A stretch of DNA of 64,000 nucleotides from Fragilaria crotonensis (lineage: Eukaryota > Bacillariophyta > Fragilariophyceae > Fragilariales > Fragilariaceae), in NCBI GenBank assembly GCA_022925895.1, contig JAKSYS010000274.1, forward strand, positions 1 through 64,000. The letters are read 5' to 3'. Positions 21,497 to 32,534 of this stretch are shown here, piece by piece. A program made the translations under genes and the position numbers. The notes beneath the pieces are model-generated. The model saw only the letters and a program-made list of their open reading frames with translations. It was not told the DNA's origin and did no database searches. Positions within the stretch are counted from its first letter, which is position 1, and each line of letters begins with the position of its first letter.

Positions 21497-23544
21497 TCAG
21501 TAAGAGGTAGCTGGAATTGTGTTCCACATCAAAGGCCAATCTGCATCAATTTCCTCAGACAACGCTTGGTTGTGAGCTTGGTAGTATTCGTGAAGCCATG
21601 TCATGGCATCTGCGTGCTCGTAGTATCCAACTGACCGGCCTCCGTACTCTTTGTTCTCAAAGCTCATGGGCATTTCATTTAGTGTGCTCCAAGGATATTC
21701 CTCATCTGGCAAACAACCGCCGGCCAGTTTCATCATCTTCTTAGCCTTCATGCTGTTACTTTCGTCCATGTTGAGAACAAGGACATTCTCAGGGCCAAAC
21801 TCATTTTTCCACTTTTTCAACGAAACGTGATATTCGCCTGTGTGAAGCTTTGCGCGCCTCACTTCCTCGCAGAGAACAGAGTGTGACTTGCAGATGTGTG
21901 ATTCGGGCTTCAGCATTTCAACAAGCCCTGAGAAATTGGATGGGGCCGGGACACCGTAGGCATCAAATAACACGTTAAAAAGTTTGTTTCCACCAAATTT
22001 ATCATGATGGTCGTGCATAAACTCTGAAAAGAGTCGGCCGACAGGATTGCAAAGGGAAATGACCACCTTGGCATTCGGCAGTAGCTGCTTGGCTCGTGTG
22101 GCGATACCGGGGAATATTTCTGTCTTGAAGTAGTCTGGAGACTTGTCAAACGTCAACTCGCCCATCCCGTTGAACCCATCTGTTTGCGGAAGTCTCTGGG
22201 CATACTTTCCTTTCCAATTTATTGGATCAGCAACGAAAGTGTGGGACACTCCATCCATCTCCCATGCTGTCTGCGGCCTAGTTGAGGAATCACCTGTGAA
22301 GTGATCCATGTTGCAGAGAGGGGATGCATAATCTGCACAGCCATTGATTTTCACTCGAGGATGTTTTAATAACAAGGCACCCAAGGTATTAGTCCCACAT
22401 TTCATGGCTCCAACAATCAGAATGCGAGGTCCGCATATTGTCACTAACTCGTTTGGTGGCACGTGGGCAGCTTTCGACAGATGATGATCCCAATAATACC
22501 TTCCAAACGGTAGTTCCAGTTGGTCGCATCTTGGACATTCTGTGGATGCAGAAGATGCACCGACTTCCGTTTTCGGCATCCTGAGTGCCCATGATTCACT
22601 CCAAGCTTTACAGGTTGAAATTGAAATGTCCTTGCTGGGCTGGAAGCAACCTTTGATATTCCGCTTATCCGTATCGACTAAGGCCCACCCTCTCCTCGTG
22701 ACGGTTGCCTCATCAGATCCCACAACACCTTTTCCGGGAAGCGATTGGTTGTAAAAGACACAGAGGGATCCACATGGAGTGCTTGTTGCGAGACTCTCTA
22801 GGAGGTCTTGTTCTCCCAAGTTCAAGGATTCTCGAGACTTTGGGCTACCCGGTTTCTTGCAAAGAACTGGATCCTCCACTGAATTCCTCCAGAATGAGTT
22901 TTTCGCCCAACTTCCGGTAGAATCACCTTGGCATCTGCGACCTACGTTCTTGGAAATGAGTTCTATTGCAGCAGGGCGTGCCGCATCGCATTCGGGACAA
23001 GGTGGTTCGGGGACACCACGGTTGTTATCTTCCACCCAATGTGTCCAGCTGTCGAACCACCTGAAGCATGAATCGACCTCCATGTGATAAATTGGTTTCC
23101 AACATCCGATTGTCCCATTGTTGGAGAGACTTTTCAACGCCCAACCAGTGACTGGAACCCGTCGTCGGGTGGCCAATGAGTCCGTATGAAACACACAATA
23201 CGATCCGCAAGGGTTCCTCAAGTGTACGCTGTCTCTGAGGTGCTCGATGCCCAATCTGGATTTTGCAAGGGTTTCTTTTTCCAAATCGTCTATTGGATCG
23301 CATACGGTGGGCTCAACGCAGATTCCCGCCAGAAGATGTCTTTGTACCAAACAAGATGTGCCTTGCACGTGGATTCCAGCTTCCACTCGGTGGTTTTGCT
23401 TTTGATTGTATTTTGAATTCCAGATGTCCAATGCATGTACGGTGACTGAATGCCATGGAGGATGAGAGTTCCCGCTAAAGCAGACAGTATTGCTCCGCGT
23501 AATGATGCCTTTTTCTTTTTCCGGCGCTTGAATTTTTGTGCCAT
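21497..23544 (-). CDS. Golgi-type sulfotransferase with duplicated cysteine-rich stem (one frame jump)
   Basis: About 680 residues starting at the ATG at 23544: a basic start (MAQKFKRRKKKK), a signal anchor, then two copies of a Cys-rich module of about 150 residues (each with DP/CGS-CVF-(N/D)-SL, GWAL, a tryptophan-rich segment and a closing C-EC/C-RCD pair), then a C-terminal sulfotransferase domain. The PAPS-binding motifs are ILIVGAMKCGTNTLG (5'-phosphosulfate loop) and AKVVISLCNPVGRLFSEF (3'-phosphate loop). This layout fits a type II Golgi enzyme that sulfates glycans or proteins; the acceptor is unknown. The N-terminal frame (23544 to about 23312) and the rest are offset by one base at a GGG run (23309-23311). 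The truncated neighbour shows the uninterrupted reading (NPIVCDP), so this is a recent frameshift or a consensus error. The upstream in-frame start at 23557 is therefore not the real N-terminus. Confidence 0.75.
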
Positions 23545-23557
23545 GGAAGCAATTCAA

Positions 23558-24687
23558 TTTGGTTGATCGATGCGGCGCTTCCTCAAAACTTCACCTTGGT
23601 TTTAGTGAACGAATGAATGAGCTGTGATTCCTCATACCAGTAGACAAGGTACAGTCCGAGCTCCGAGTAGAAGGATAATAACCGGTAAATAGCTTCAGAA
23701 TAGAGCGATGAACCTTTTCAAATCGGACAGCCCATACGCGCTTCATGTTTAGGACCGCTAGTACGTCACACGGACCACAAATTGCAAAGTACCGCTGCCG
23801 TCGATCAGTCCAGGAGCACAAGCAGGCTTGAGGTGAGTTTCCGGATGCTATCAAACATCCAGGAATCCAATTTGCTCGAACTCGACAACACTGTATAGAT
23901 GCGTCATCAGAGGACTGGCACTGTCCTATCGCAATCGTTCTAACCGCAATCCGCCCAACTGTTCTGCGATTGGGACCAATCACGTCTCATCACGCCCTGT
24001 ATCTACCGTTGTAAAAGCACCGGTACTCGCAGGAGGATACTGTGTATGTACAGGTACTGGAGTACTGCTCCTCGATCAAGGGAAGATATTGGCATATGCA
24101 TACGAGTCTAAAACGCGCCAACTCATCGTACTAGCAGTACCGTAGATAACTCAGTGCGCCAACCAGCAATTGCTAGACTAATACACACTGCGAGCTACTA
24201 CTAGAGTAGCGTTGATACAGGTCGTAGTGCTCATCGGAGTGTAGAGTGTACTGTCCGAAAGGATTGTCACAACGAACCAACTACGGGAACCTTCTTGGTA
24301 CCGATATTGAAGTAATATCGTCAATGAGCGATGACATCCTAACAGAATGCTACCAGGTACCAGATTCATTGCATATACATGCAATTGTACATAGCAGCAC
24401 TTACGCTTAGAATTTCTTCTTTGTTACTTTCTAGACCGAACAACCCCGGATGTGCAACGACGATGGCTCGTGGCTTCGAGCTCAAGAGTCTACATTCCAT
24501 CACCAACAAACATCCATAAAAGCCAAATACGCATTAAAATGCAACTGCATGCAAACGGCAAACAATGTCTCCTGGAAAACGACTGTACGTTTTGTTCGAA
24601 AGGGATGCCATGTGCCACACAGAAGACGGGGGATCGGCTGTTGTGGAAGGAACCAATTCGAACGAAAGGGAAGACTTAAAGATCGCT
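23558..24687. other. Intergenic region, no gene recognised
   Basis: About 1.1 kb upstream of the sulfotransferase gene and downstream of the FAD monooxygenase gene. Short minus-strand frames only. GTAC-containing short palindromes are common from about 24010 to 24400. Confidence 0.4.
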
Positions 24688-26670
24688 CTATACGTGCCAG
24701 GCGTTCAATTCAGGGGAAAACGAATCTTGACCGACATGGCAAATGTGCCCATCGGGCCGAATCAGAACCAGACCAGACGTTAACTTGTGCAAGTCTCCCG
24801 TTGAGTCCCACAGAGTCAAGTCACCATTTTGGCTTCCACGGCCAATGGGATCCTTAACCACGTGAACTATCCTTGTCTTCAATCCAAATGTGTTGTGTAC
24901 CAGTTCTGTCACCTGCTGAAGTTCGAGCGTTTCCCCCTTAAATGCAATTACCAGCAAAACAAAACAAGGCTCTCGGTCGCGCAGTTGACTGGGCAAATCA
25001 CTCGTTGTAAGAACATTATGTGAAATCCATTGTATATTCGCATGATGTGGAATATCGGAAATTACAGTCAAGGCAACGTGTGGGAGAAGATGACCCACTT
25101 GAACCCGCGGGTTGCCGGCGAAACTGTCATTCGTGGCCTCGAGTGGCGGAGCCGCGTTGTGGTAGCCAAATCCCAATTCATATTTAGGAAACAGAAGTGG
25201 CAACCCCCACCCTGTTGCAAGATGGATCGCAACCGCGACGTAACATGCCGCGCATGCGCAGTCGACAACTCCTTGAGTGCCTTTAACGGAGCCAAGGCTG
25301 TTTGAAGTAGCCCTGAAAAGATATCTTGTCTCACCGCCAATAATAGTGGCATGCGATCTAGCAGTTGCATAAGAAGAGCAGGATGTTGATCGTACAAGTA
25401 GCATGATTTGGCTAGCGACAGGACCCGCTCAAAGTTTCTCACTGACAAAGCTGCATTGTCCCGAGCAATGGCATGGCGTTCGGATTGATATTCCTGCAAA
25501 TGATGCCGGAGGTTGGAGCCGTGATTGACGCTGCTTGCCAATCGCCAGGCAAGATTGAAGGCATCTTGAAGGCCAGTGTTCATACCAAACCCGCCGGCGG
25601 GTGGAAATATGTGTGCTGCATCGCCCAGTAAGACGCCCGCGTTGCCATCTGTGTATTGCGATGCCACCAGCGAACTCATGATCCAGGGTCGGATCGAAAT
25701 GATCTCAAAATCGCTGGTATTCATGATTTTCATCAACATTGCAGTCACTCGTTCGTGTGTAAAGTGTCGTTCTAGAGATTGATACGGCGGGAAGTAGGGC
25801 ACTTGCAGAACATATTCTGTGGACGAGTGTCGCACCATCATGGCGACACATTCGTCATTATAAATGGCGTACAACATGGCCGAAGGCTCTATCGAAACTG
25901 TAGTTCGAATGTGAACGTTGATGAGATGCTGAATGCCTTCGCGTCCCTTACCCCATTCTATATTCCAGCCTTGTCGTGTCTTGGAATGTGAGCCATCCGC
26001 AGCCACGACAATATCTGCGTATACAATGGTTCCGGACTTGGTTGTAAGTTTGTAGACTCCGTTGTCCCATGTTATTTGTTCCACAGGAGATTCTAGTCGC
26101 ACTTCTGACTCGGGATGCAACATGTCCATGGACGACTCGTAGAGCAGTTTCGAGAAGACGTGTTGCGCTAAATGTCCAACAGAACAGACGCTCAGGGGGT
26201 TTATGGCTGTCGTTGTTTTCGTTGTCTCCTGTCATGATTGGCGTTGTTGATGGTTCACCATGTATTTCACCAACCGGGAGCAATGTTCCGTTGGCATCCC
26301 AATTCGCTAGGAGAGGACGGTCGACCGGGTGCACTACCCGCGCCATTTCACCGGCAGCCGAATATCCAAAATTAAAATAGCGCCATTCTTCAACAAGAGG
26401 CATGGCTTGACAGACTTTGGTGTACAAGTCAGGCAAAGCATGTCGCATAATCTCCATGGTTCGTGTATTCAGAAAATGAGCTTGCGGATGAGCAAATAGT
26501 TGTTCTGAGGATCGTGCTTCCAGCAAAATTGACCGGGTATTATAGGTCGATAGGAGATTCGACAAGAAGAGACCAGCTGGACCTCCACCGACGATGGCTA
26601 TTGGTACATGTACGGCTGAGGCTGAGGCACTGTACCATCGCCTCGTCGCAACTTGACAAAGTTTCATCAT
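24688..26670 (-). CDS. FAD-dependent aromatic-type monooxygenase (two frame jumps)
   Basis: About 660 residues, PHBH-like flavin monooxygenase (FAD_binding_3 family) that would hydroxylate an aromatic or quinone-type substrate with NAD(P)H and O2. The short basic, Ser/Ala-rich start (MMKLCQVATRRWYSASAS) suggests an organelle presequence. Dinucleotide-binding motif VGGGPAG is at about 27-33. FAD ribityl motif VLLGDAAHIFPPAGGFGMN lies in the middle frame, and a thioredoxin-like C-terminal domain ends with LIRPDGHICHVG. The protein is spread over three frames (26670 to about 26195; then to about 25205; then to 24688). The joins fall exactly in five-base runs, 26195-26199 and 25204-25208. One base less at the first and one more at the second give a continuous family-like sequence (LSVCSVGHLAQH; SILQQGGGLPLLFPK). 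Either a consensus artefact or a very young pseudogene. Confidence 0.72.
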
Positions 26671-27049
26671 TCAGAATCATGGAAAACTGAGTCCTCCTAA
26701 CTCTCTTATTTCTTTTTTGCACGTCGGTCTTGACAAACCGATGAGTTGGCAAGTGTTTACGACGAACATACAACCTTGTGTTCAGTGTGTCATCAAATGG
26801 AATTTTGAATTCGTTTTGAGAAGGGAGATCCCAGTCAGTCAGATTCAGAATCCCGCAGTGAAGTACGGTACAGTACCTGGTAGTTATACGGACTGCGAGT
26901 GCAAGTACGCGTACTACGGTAGAGTACCAGGGTACGGATTAGTTGTACTACTCGACACTCGACACCTGCACGACATCATTGAGGGAGAATGGGTCGAGTG
27001 GAATAATGTGATCCACTGCTCAATAGCTACTCGTACTCTAGCTGGACCC
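26671..27049. promoter_or_regulatory. Intergenic region with GTAC-rich block, upstream of the monooxygenase
   Basis: About 380 bp. From 26866 to 26965 it is dense in GTAC tetramers (gtacggtacagtacc and similar). No known promoter element can be named. Confidence 0.3.
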
Positions 27050-28408
27050 TTAGAACTTAAAATCATTCTCCACGCGCAATCCATCGCCTGCCACGCCTGC
27101 CTCTACGGCTAGGGGACACACCTCGGTCCCACCTTGACTCCAGTGAGCCCACAGTTTTCCAATACGATCCTTGGTAGCATCTCCTCCTTGATAAAGGCAG
27201 GCCAATGCATCGTAACCACCGGCACCAGGAACCACGCAGCACAGTACACCCTCTAATAAGGATGTTGCATCCGCCAGAGCAGTCTGCTCATCAGGCTCGA
27301 TAGGAACTCCTGCGGCTTCGCCCATCTTCTTGAGGGATACTCGTGCCTCGTTAAACGCAATTTTCAAACCTTCCAAATCTTGTTGCTTCATGAGATTTAC
27401 AATTTTGGGATTCAATGCGGCCAATTCTTCCCAGTACGGTTCTTCTGATGCTGTCCGAGTCTCCTTCCAGGCCAACACTTGTCGCGCCATGCTGGGCGAT
27501 TCGGATCCACCGCAAACATCGGCCAACATGAGTTGTACACCATCCGGCAATTCGATTCCTTCCACAACTCCACCATCCCACGTGGTCTCAACGGCATGAC
27601 GAAGGAGCGTCACTGTGGATGGTGCGATAATTGTTTCGAGCTGATGCTGCTGCAACTCTTGCAACAGGTTGGCCAATGTAAGGGTGGGAAATTTGGTATA
27701 CACGTGTGATCCAAAGACGGCAGCACTAACGTCAAAGCCACTTCCGACTTTGCCTTGCGCGTGACAATGACAAATTTGAGCAAGATTGTGAACTCGGTCC
27801 AATGGAATGGCAAAGGATTGCAGGAGCGCACCCACGACACTGGTCACCAAGGCGGCACTGCTCCCCAGTCCAGTCTTGTGAACAATCGCCTTGCCCTGTG
27901 GATCCTGGGGACAGGGGAGGAATCGGGGGAGAGATTCCACGGAGGTAGGGGTGCGTTCCTTTCCTTCAAGGTGTGGTACAACCGAATAGAAATCATTATC
28001 GGCCCGAATCGTTAATGTCATGGCAGCAGGAAGCTGTTTGCCCAAAGCAACAATGTAGGCCAGAGTGACTCGCAATGTCTTTTCTACAAACTCATTTTTA
28101 GAAGCATTCTGTTGCGACGCGGACAAGGATACGACTCCTCCGCTGTCACCACTTTCAACTGACGCTTGATACTCCCATATGGAATGAAATTGAGGGCTTT
28201 TTACAACAATTGTCGTTAACGGCAACGACAGGGAATCTTTGTTTTCATTCCGTTCAAGTTCAATAGTGCAGTAGAAACGCTTGTTGGCAGCAATTACCAA
28301 CCCTGTATTAGGAGATTCAAGCACAAGATACCCTCCTGCAAGAAGGACTTTGCCAGGCGCCGAAACGGTGACGCTGGTGCTTGCTTCGTCGATGTTGTAG
28401 CTTGTCAT
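27050..28408 (-). CDS. PMK: Phosphomevalonate kinase
   Basis: Intact 452-residue GHMP kinase that phosphorylates mevalonate-5-phosphate to the diphosphate, in the cytosolic mevalonate route to sterols and isoprenoids. Motif 1 SAPGKVLLAGGYLVLE is at about 16-31, with its Lys as in ERG8-type enzymes. The ATP-binding loop KTGLGSSAALVTS is at about 177-189. The HAQGKVGSGFDVSAAVFGS segment and the C-terminal motif VVPGAGGYDALACL are both diagnostic. Length matches the eukaryotic ERG8 type. The ATG at 28408 is preferred because it lies just before motif 1. An in-frame ATG at 28429 would add seven residues, and the frame stays open to 28594. A GTAC-rich palindromic block lies at 28494-28560, close upstream. 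Confidence 0.88.
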   Translation of the reverse strand: MTSYNIDEASTSVTVSAPGKVLLAGGYLVLESPNTGLVIAANKRFYCTIELERNENKDSLSLPLTTIVVKSPQFHSIWEYQASVESGDSGGVVSLSASQQNASKNEFVEKTLRVTLAYIVALGKQLPAAMTLTIRADNDFYSVVPHLEGKERTPTSVESLPRFLPCPQDPQGKAIVHKTGLGSSAALVTSVVGALLQSFAIPLDRVHNLAQICHCHAQGKVGSGFDVSAAVFGSHVYTKFPTLTLANLLQELQQHQLETIIAPSTVTLLRHAVETTWDGGVVEGIELPDGVQLMLADVCGGSESPSMARQVLAWKETRTASEEPYWEELAALNPKIVNLMKQQDLEGLKIAFNEARVSLKKMGEAAGVPIEPDEQTALADATSLLEGVLCCVVPGAGGYDALACLYQGGDATKDRIGKLWAHWSQGGTEVCPLAVEAGVAGDGLRVENDFKF

Positions 28409-28736
28409 TCCTTGTTGGATTTTGAGCATGTCCAACACTTGAAAGCCACGACGTGTTTCCAAAACTCCATTAGTAGCAAATGACATGTACAATGCTGCAG
28501 TACTGTACTGCAGTACTGCGGTAAAGTAGTACTGTGGTACTGAGTGTGACATGCTGTACCTAGGCTTGAAGTTCCAAGCGGAACCAAACCACAAGGCTCG
28601 TGAACATCAAGCGCTCACGAAATCAATGGGCAATCCAGCCCCTGGAACCTGCTAATGAGAACGTCGCAATAAGCTTGTAAATCAACGTTCATGGACATTG
28701 TCGGTTAGTTAGCCTCTATTATCATCCGAATCCATC

Positions 28737-30014
28737 ATGAAATCACAACAATCGATAGCTGTGCTACTGACTCTCCTTTGGTCAGCGAATGAGCTCACAT
28801 TAGCAACAGCCAATGGTGCGTTTCCAAGATATCCATCGATGCTGGTTCGAGGAGGTTCGACACGGCTACAAAATCCAGAATCCGAACTCGCCGATGACAA
28901 CGAAACACAAGAGGAAGAACTTTCTCCAGAAGTCGTCAAAAAGAGACAGATTGTTCGAAAGTATCGAATGGAGCAACAAATGCTGATGCAACTGCGGTCA
29001 ACGATGCTCAGCGAAGCCTTGGCCAAACGAGGACTACCCATGATCACCATCATGGATGTGTCAACGGCAGATGGAGACAAGCCCCAGAAGTGGTTGATTG
29101 GGATTGCGCCATGAGTACTCCAGATGAACCCAAGGTGAGTATATTACGCGCCGAACCTTTTTTTATTACGATCCTCATTGAGGTTGAGTCTCAAACCACA
29201 TTCATTCTAACGCCCAATATATTCTTCCTCCAAATAGACCTGCCTATACTCCTTCGATGCAGAGCCCAATACCAAGGTGATTGCTCCGCTAGGAACAACA
29301 CAGTGGATATCACTACAGGCACTGAATCGATTGCGACGCACCGACCCTACCAAGGTCGAACCCATGTGGCATTCGCAATATGCCATTGGAAAGTCTTGGT
29401 TCGGTGATGATTCACCCTATAGCATTTTACAACACTGTGGCCCAACAGGCCTTATTCTCTCACTCCTATTGGATCATGGAGCCGTCCTCAAGACTCTCCT
29501 CATTCTTTCCATTTTCCTTGCCTTTACAGTCATTTTCCCCGTCGTGGATAGTGTTATGAACCGCATCTTGGTGTCATCCACAGTATGGGGCAATTGGCCA
29601 CAGTGGGCTCGGATTATCCATGCCGCATTGCCGCTCAAGCTCTTGATGGCACAAATGGGATTCAAATTTGCTGCAGGACTTTTGAACAAGGTCGAACAAC
29701 GTGTCAAGGATGCACTCGTGGAACTCGAATGCAACAACCTTGAAGCGACCGTGCCTCTTACAGTCGGGCCCGGATCGGAAGTCGTGGAGGGCGTCGATGA
29801 ATTTCAAGGTGGCAATGACGAAGAAGAAGATGAAGAGGAGGCGGACGGCGGGGCTATTGTGTTGGATGAGGACTTCGAGGAATACGGTCGTGTTGTGCAG
29901 GATGACTTGGATGCTTCTGTCTTCACGGTTGTCGAGGATGACGACGATGCTGCACTTGACGAATTTATTGCTGGCTTGGTTGGCGATGATTTTGGAGAGG
30001 ATGAAGACTATTAA
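28737..30014 (+). CDS. Secretory/plastid-type membrane protein with acidic C-terminus, unknown function
   Basis: Two exons: 28737-29134 and 29238-30014, with a 103-bp GT-AG intron (29135-29237, phase 0). The start has a signal peptide (MKSQQSIAVLLTLLW...). A coiled region follows, then a soluble segment (YSFDAEPNTKVIAPLG). There are one or two hydrophobic helices (about GLILSLLLDHGAVLKTLLIL and AFTVIFPVV) and a very acidic tail rich in Glu and Asp. I do not recognise the family. Signal peptide plus membrane helices point to the secretory system or, in a diatom, possibly the plastid; no clear ASAFAP-type cleavage motif is seen. Exon 1 needs one extra base in the CCCC run at 29082-29085: without it the frame ends at 29114, with it the sequence reads VVDWDCAMSTPDEPK and joins exon 2 in phase. 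It is divergently arranged with the kinase gene. Confidence 0.6.
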
Positions 30015-30220
30015 CTATGCGGTTGCATACAATGCGTTTGGCTAGCATTTTGACCTGATGGAGTTTTCGAAATTCTAGTTTAGGTTGCATGTTTTCTGAG
30101 TGTTGAACATTACTGCTCTGTAGCAAGAAAGCAGCAGATGAGTGTAAGACCAGAGAAAGAGGACGATGCTAATCATACAGATTCAGCGAAGGTCGCCTCG
30201 GGGTGGTAACAACTAAGCCC

Positions 30221-32053
30221 TTATTCCTCCGCAGACGCCTCAACAGCATCCTCGGTTGGCTCTTCGGCAGGAGGCTTCTGACCCCAGTTCGCGTTCAGGG
30301 ATGACGCGCCGGCACCTGAACCAAGGGGAACAAATTCATCGTTAGACAGGGAGAAGTTGTCATTCTTGGACTTCGCCTTCGAAGGCTCCGCGACGGCAGT
30401 GCTCTCAAGATTGCTGCTTCTCAGCTTGGCCGCTGCTTTCTCGTTCGCCTTGCGGATCTCCGTGGCGGTTGGAACACTTCCACGAGGCTGCTCGGAGTAC
30501 CAAACCTTTCGGGCCTTCAAGTCTTCCACCGTCTTTGCGACCTGATCAATGGTGGTTGGTGGGGTAAGTCCCACGAGGGCAAACTGTTCGAAGCTGTCCA
30601 TGTTGAGAGTCAATGGGCCGGCGACAGCCTTCTCCTCCTTTTTCTTGACTCTGTCTCGCTTCTTCTTGCCCTTGCCCTTACCGAAATATTCGACATCCGC
30701 ATCCTTCTGCACTGGCTTGAATTTGGCAAACGGGTCGTCGGTGGGAGCAACGAAGCCAGCCGCCTTCTTCTTCTCCGCTTCTTCCGCCGCCTTCTTCGCC
30801 TCGGCCTCCTTATCAGTCAAGTACGTTCGTGTCAAGTACTCAGCAAGGTAATCGCAAAGGTTCTGCTCCTCTTCATAAGGGATCTTTTTCGCTTCTTCCT
30901 CTTCCAACTTCTTGAGGTAGGCAGCGTGTTCCTCGTCGCGGATTTTCTTCTCCGCCTCGTACTCCATCTTCTTCTGGGCATCGATGGCACGCTTATAGTT
31001 AAACCAGTCGTTGTTCTTGTCACGGAAAGTTGCTCTGGAAGCATCCTTCTTTTTGAACAAGTCATTGATCTGCTTGCGCAAGTCGTCACGCTTAGTGATA
31101 AGTTCCTTGATGGCGTCACGCTTGCCCGTCTCTTTTTCGTTAAGCTCGTTGACGCGGTTCATCTTTTGGGTGATCTGAACTTGCACTTCATCAATCTCCT
31201 TGTCCTTAGCCGCGATTTGGGCAGTGATCAGCTTTCTCTGTTCCTTGACGTCGTCCAAGTCAGTGTCCTTCGACTTGAGTGTCGCGACCAATGCCTTCGA
31301 AGCCTGTAACTGATCAATTTCTTTAAGAATCTTCTTCTCTGCGGCAAGACTCATGCTGGTAGTCTCCTGGGCCTTCTTCAACTTGGCAATCTCCGCGTCA
31401 ATCTCTTCCACCTTCTGGAACTTAACGTTGGCACGCGTGTCCTTACGATCCTTGGCAATCTTATCACCCTGAGTCTTGATGGCCTCAAGCTTAGCAACAA
31501 ATTGCTTCTTCTGGTCGATGAGCGCACCCTTCTGCGCACGGAACTTGGCGAGAGCGTCACGCTCCAAGGATATTTCACTGCCCTTGCCAGAGTTCTTCTT
31601 GGCGTCAATGGCAGCTTGGACCTTCTGGCGTTCCTCTTCGAGAGCCTTAATCTCGTTGCTGATTTCCTCAAGTTCTTTGTCATGCGCATCCTTGTCGGGG
31701 CGTTCAGCCTATGTGAAGGAACAGCAGGGAAGGACGATCAACATGTTTGCGGCGGGGAGTGTCATGTATTCAAAGTGGGGACGAGAGTTCATAATGTGAG
31801 GGTATGGTTCAAAACACATCACAACCATAGGCTGTCACACGACAGAGGTAGGCACAGTACACAGTTACGTAGAAATAGACGTGACGAGAATCAAAAAATC
31901 GTGCGGCTCACGTACCCTCGGGATTGGCTTGGTCAAGTCGAAGAGCTCCTCAACCGGCACTCTCTTGTATTGCTTCTTTCCATTCTCCGGTTTTGTCTCA
32001 CCCTCAACAACCGGGGCCTCAGTAGCAGGGGCCTCAATGGTTTCCTCAGCCAT
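30221..32053 (-). CDS. BFR1: BFR1-like coiled-coil protein (nuclear segregation / mRNP factor)
   Basis: Exon 1 is 32053-31916 (46 codons) and exon 2 is 31708-30221, joined across a 207-bp GT-AG intron in phase 0 (PIPR, then AERPDKDAHD). Total 541 residues. The protein is almost wholly charged coiled coil (Lys/Glu/Ala-rich heptads from about residue 50 to 350), followed by a K-rich patch (GKGKGKKKRDRVKKK) and a Glu-rich end. The family includes yeast Bfr1, a polysome/ER-associated mRNP protein linked to chromosome segregation. The start MAEETIEAP is the only one that gives the exon 1 sequence. The call rests on overall pattern and conserved segments (NKKIQLTLDQ-like linker, NLCDYLAEYL); a generic coiled-coil protein is the alternative. 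Confidence 0.7.
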
Positions 32054-32534
32054 GGCGAAACCGTGAAACCAAAGTTAAATGAACCGCCAACAAAAACTGT
32101 GTGTGTGTGAGCTGTGGGGAAATGGTGGAGGTCTGCTGTGTGCTGTGCGCAATGTAGACATGTGCACTGTCAAAAGAGATTATGTGGGAGACCGAAATGC
32201 CTGAATCATGCGGTTGCCCCACCCCACCCAAATCGATTGTCGGGATGCGGACAGACTGCGTTGCGAGCCACAAAAATATGTCGCAATCAATCCTTCGCCA
32301 GAAATCCATTCTCATTTACAGTACTCGAGTACCTTGTACCGTTGAACTGTACGTATAATCTATCAGCTACTCCGAGTACTCCAGTATCACCCTTAGGCCT
32401 TAGTATGCATATAGTACTACCGGTAGTACTGTGCACCACTTTCCGGTGCGAAAGAGGTCTAGTACACAGTACACAGTACACAGTACACAGTACACAGTAC
32501 ACAGTACACAGTACACAGTACTCCAGACTCCAGT
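32054..32534. promoter_or_regulatory. Upstream region of the BFR1-like gene with GTAC blocks
   Basis: About 480 bp. Holds short GTAC palindromes (32318-32460) and the AGTACAC minisatellite. No gene. Confidence 0.3.
32461..32520. repeat. AGTACAC minisatellite
   Basis: Perfect 7-bp tandem repeat, about 8.5 copies, directly before ACTCCAG repeats and the fold-back element. Confidence 0.95.

Noticed and set aside
23291-23557. Alternative sulfotransferase start at 23557
   Set aside because: That frame lacks the signal anchor seen in the overlapping frame and in the paralogue, so it is out of frame with the true N-terminus.
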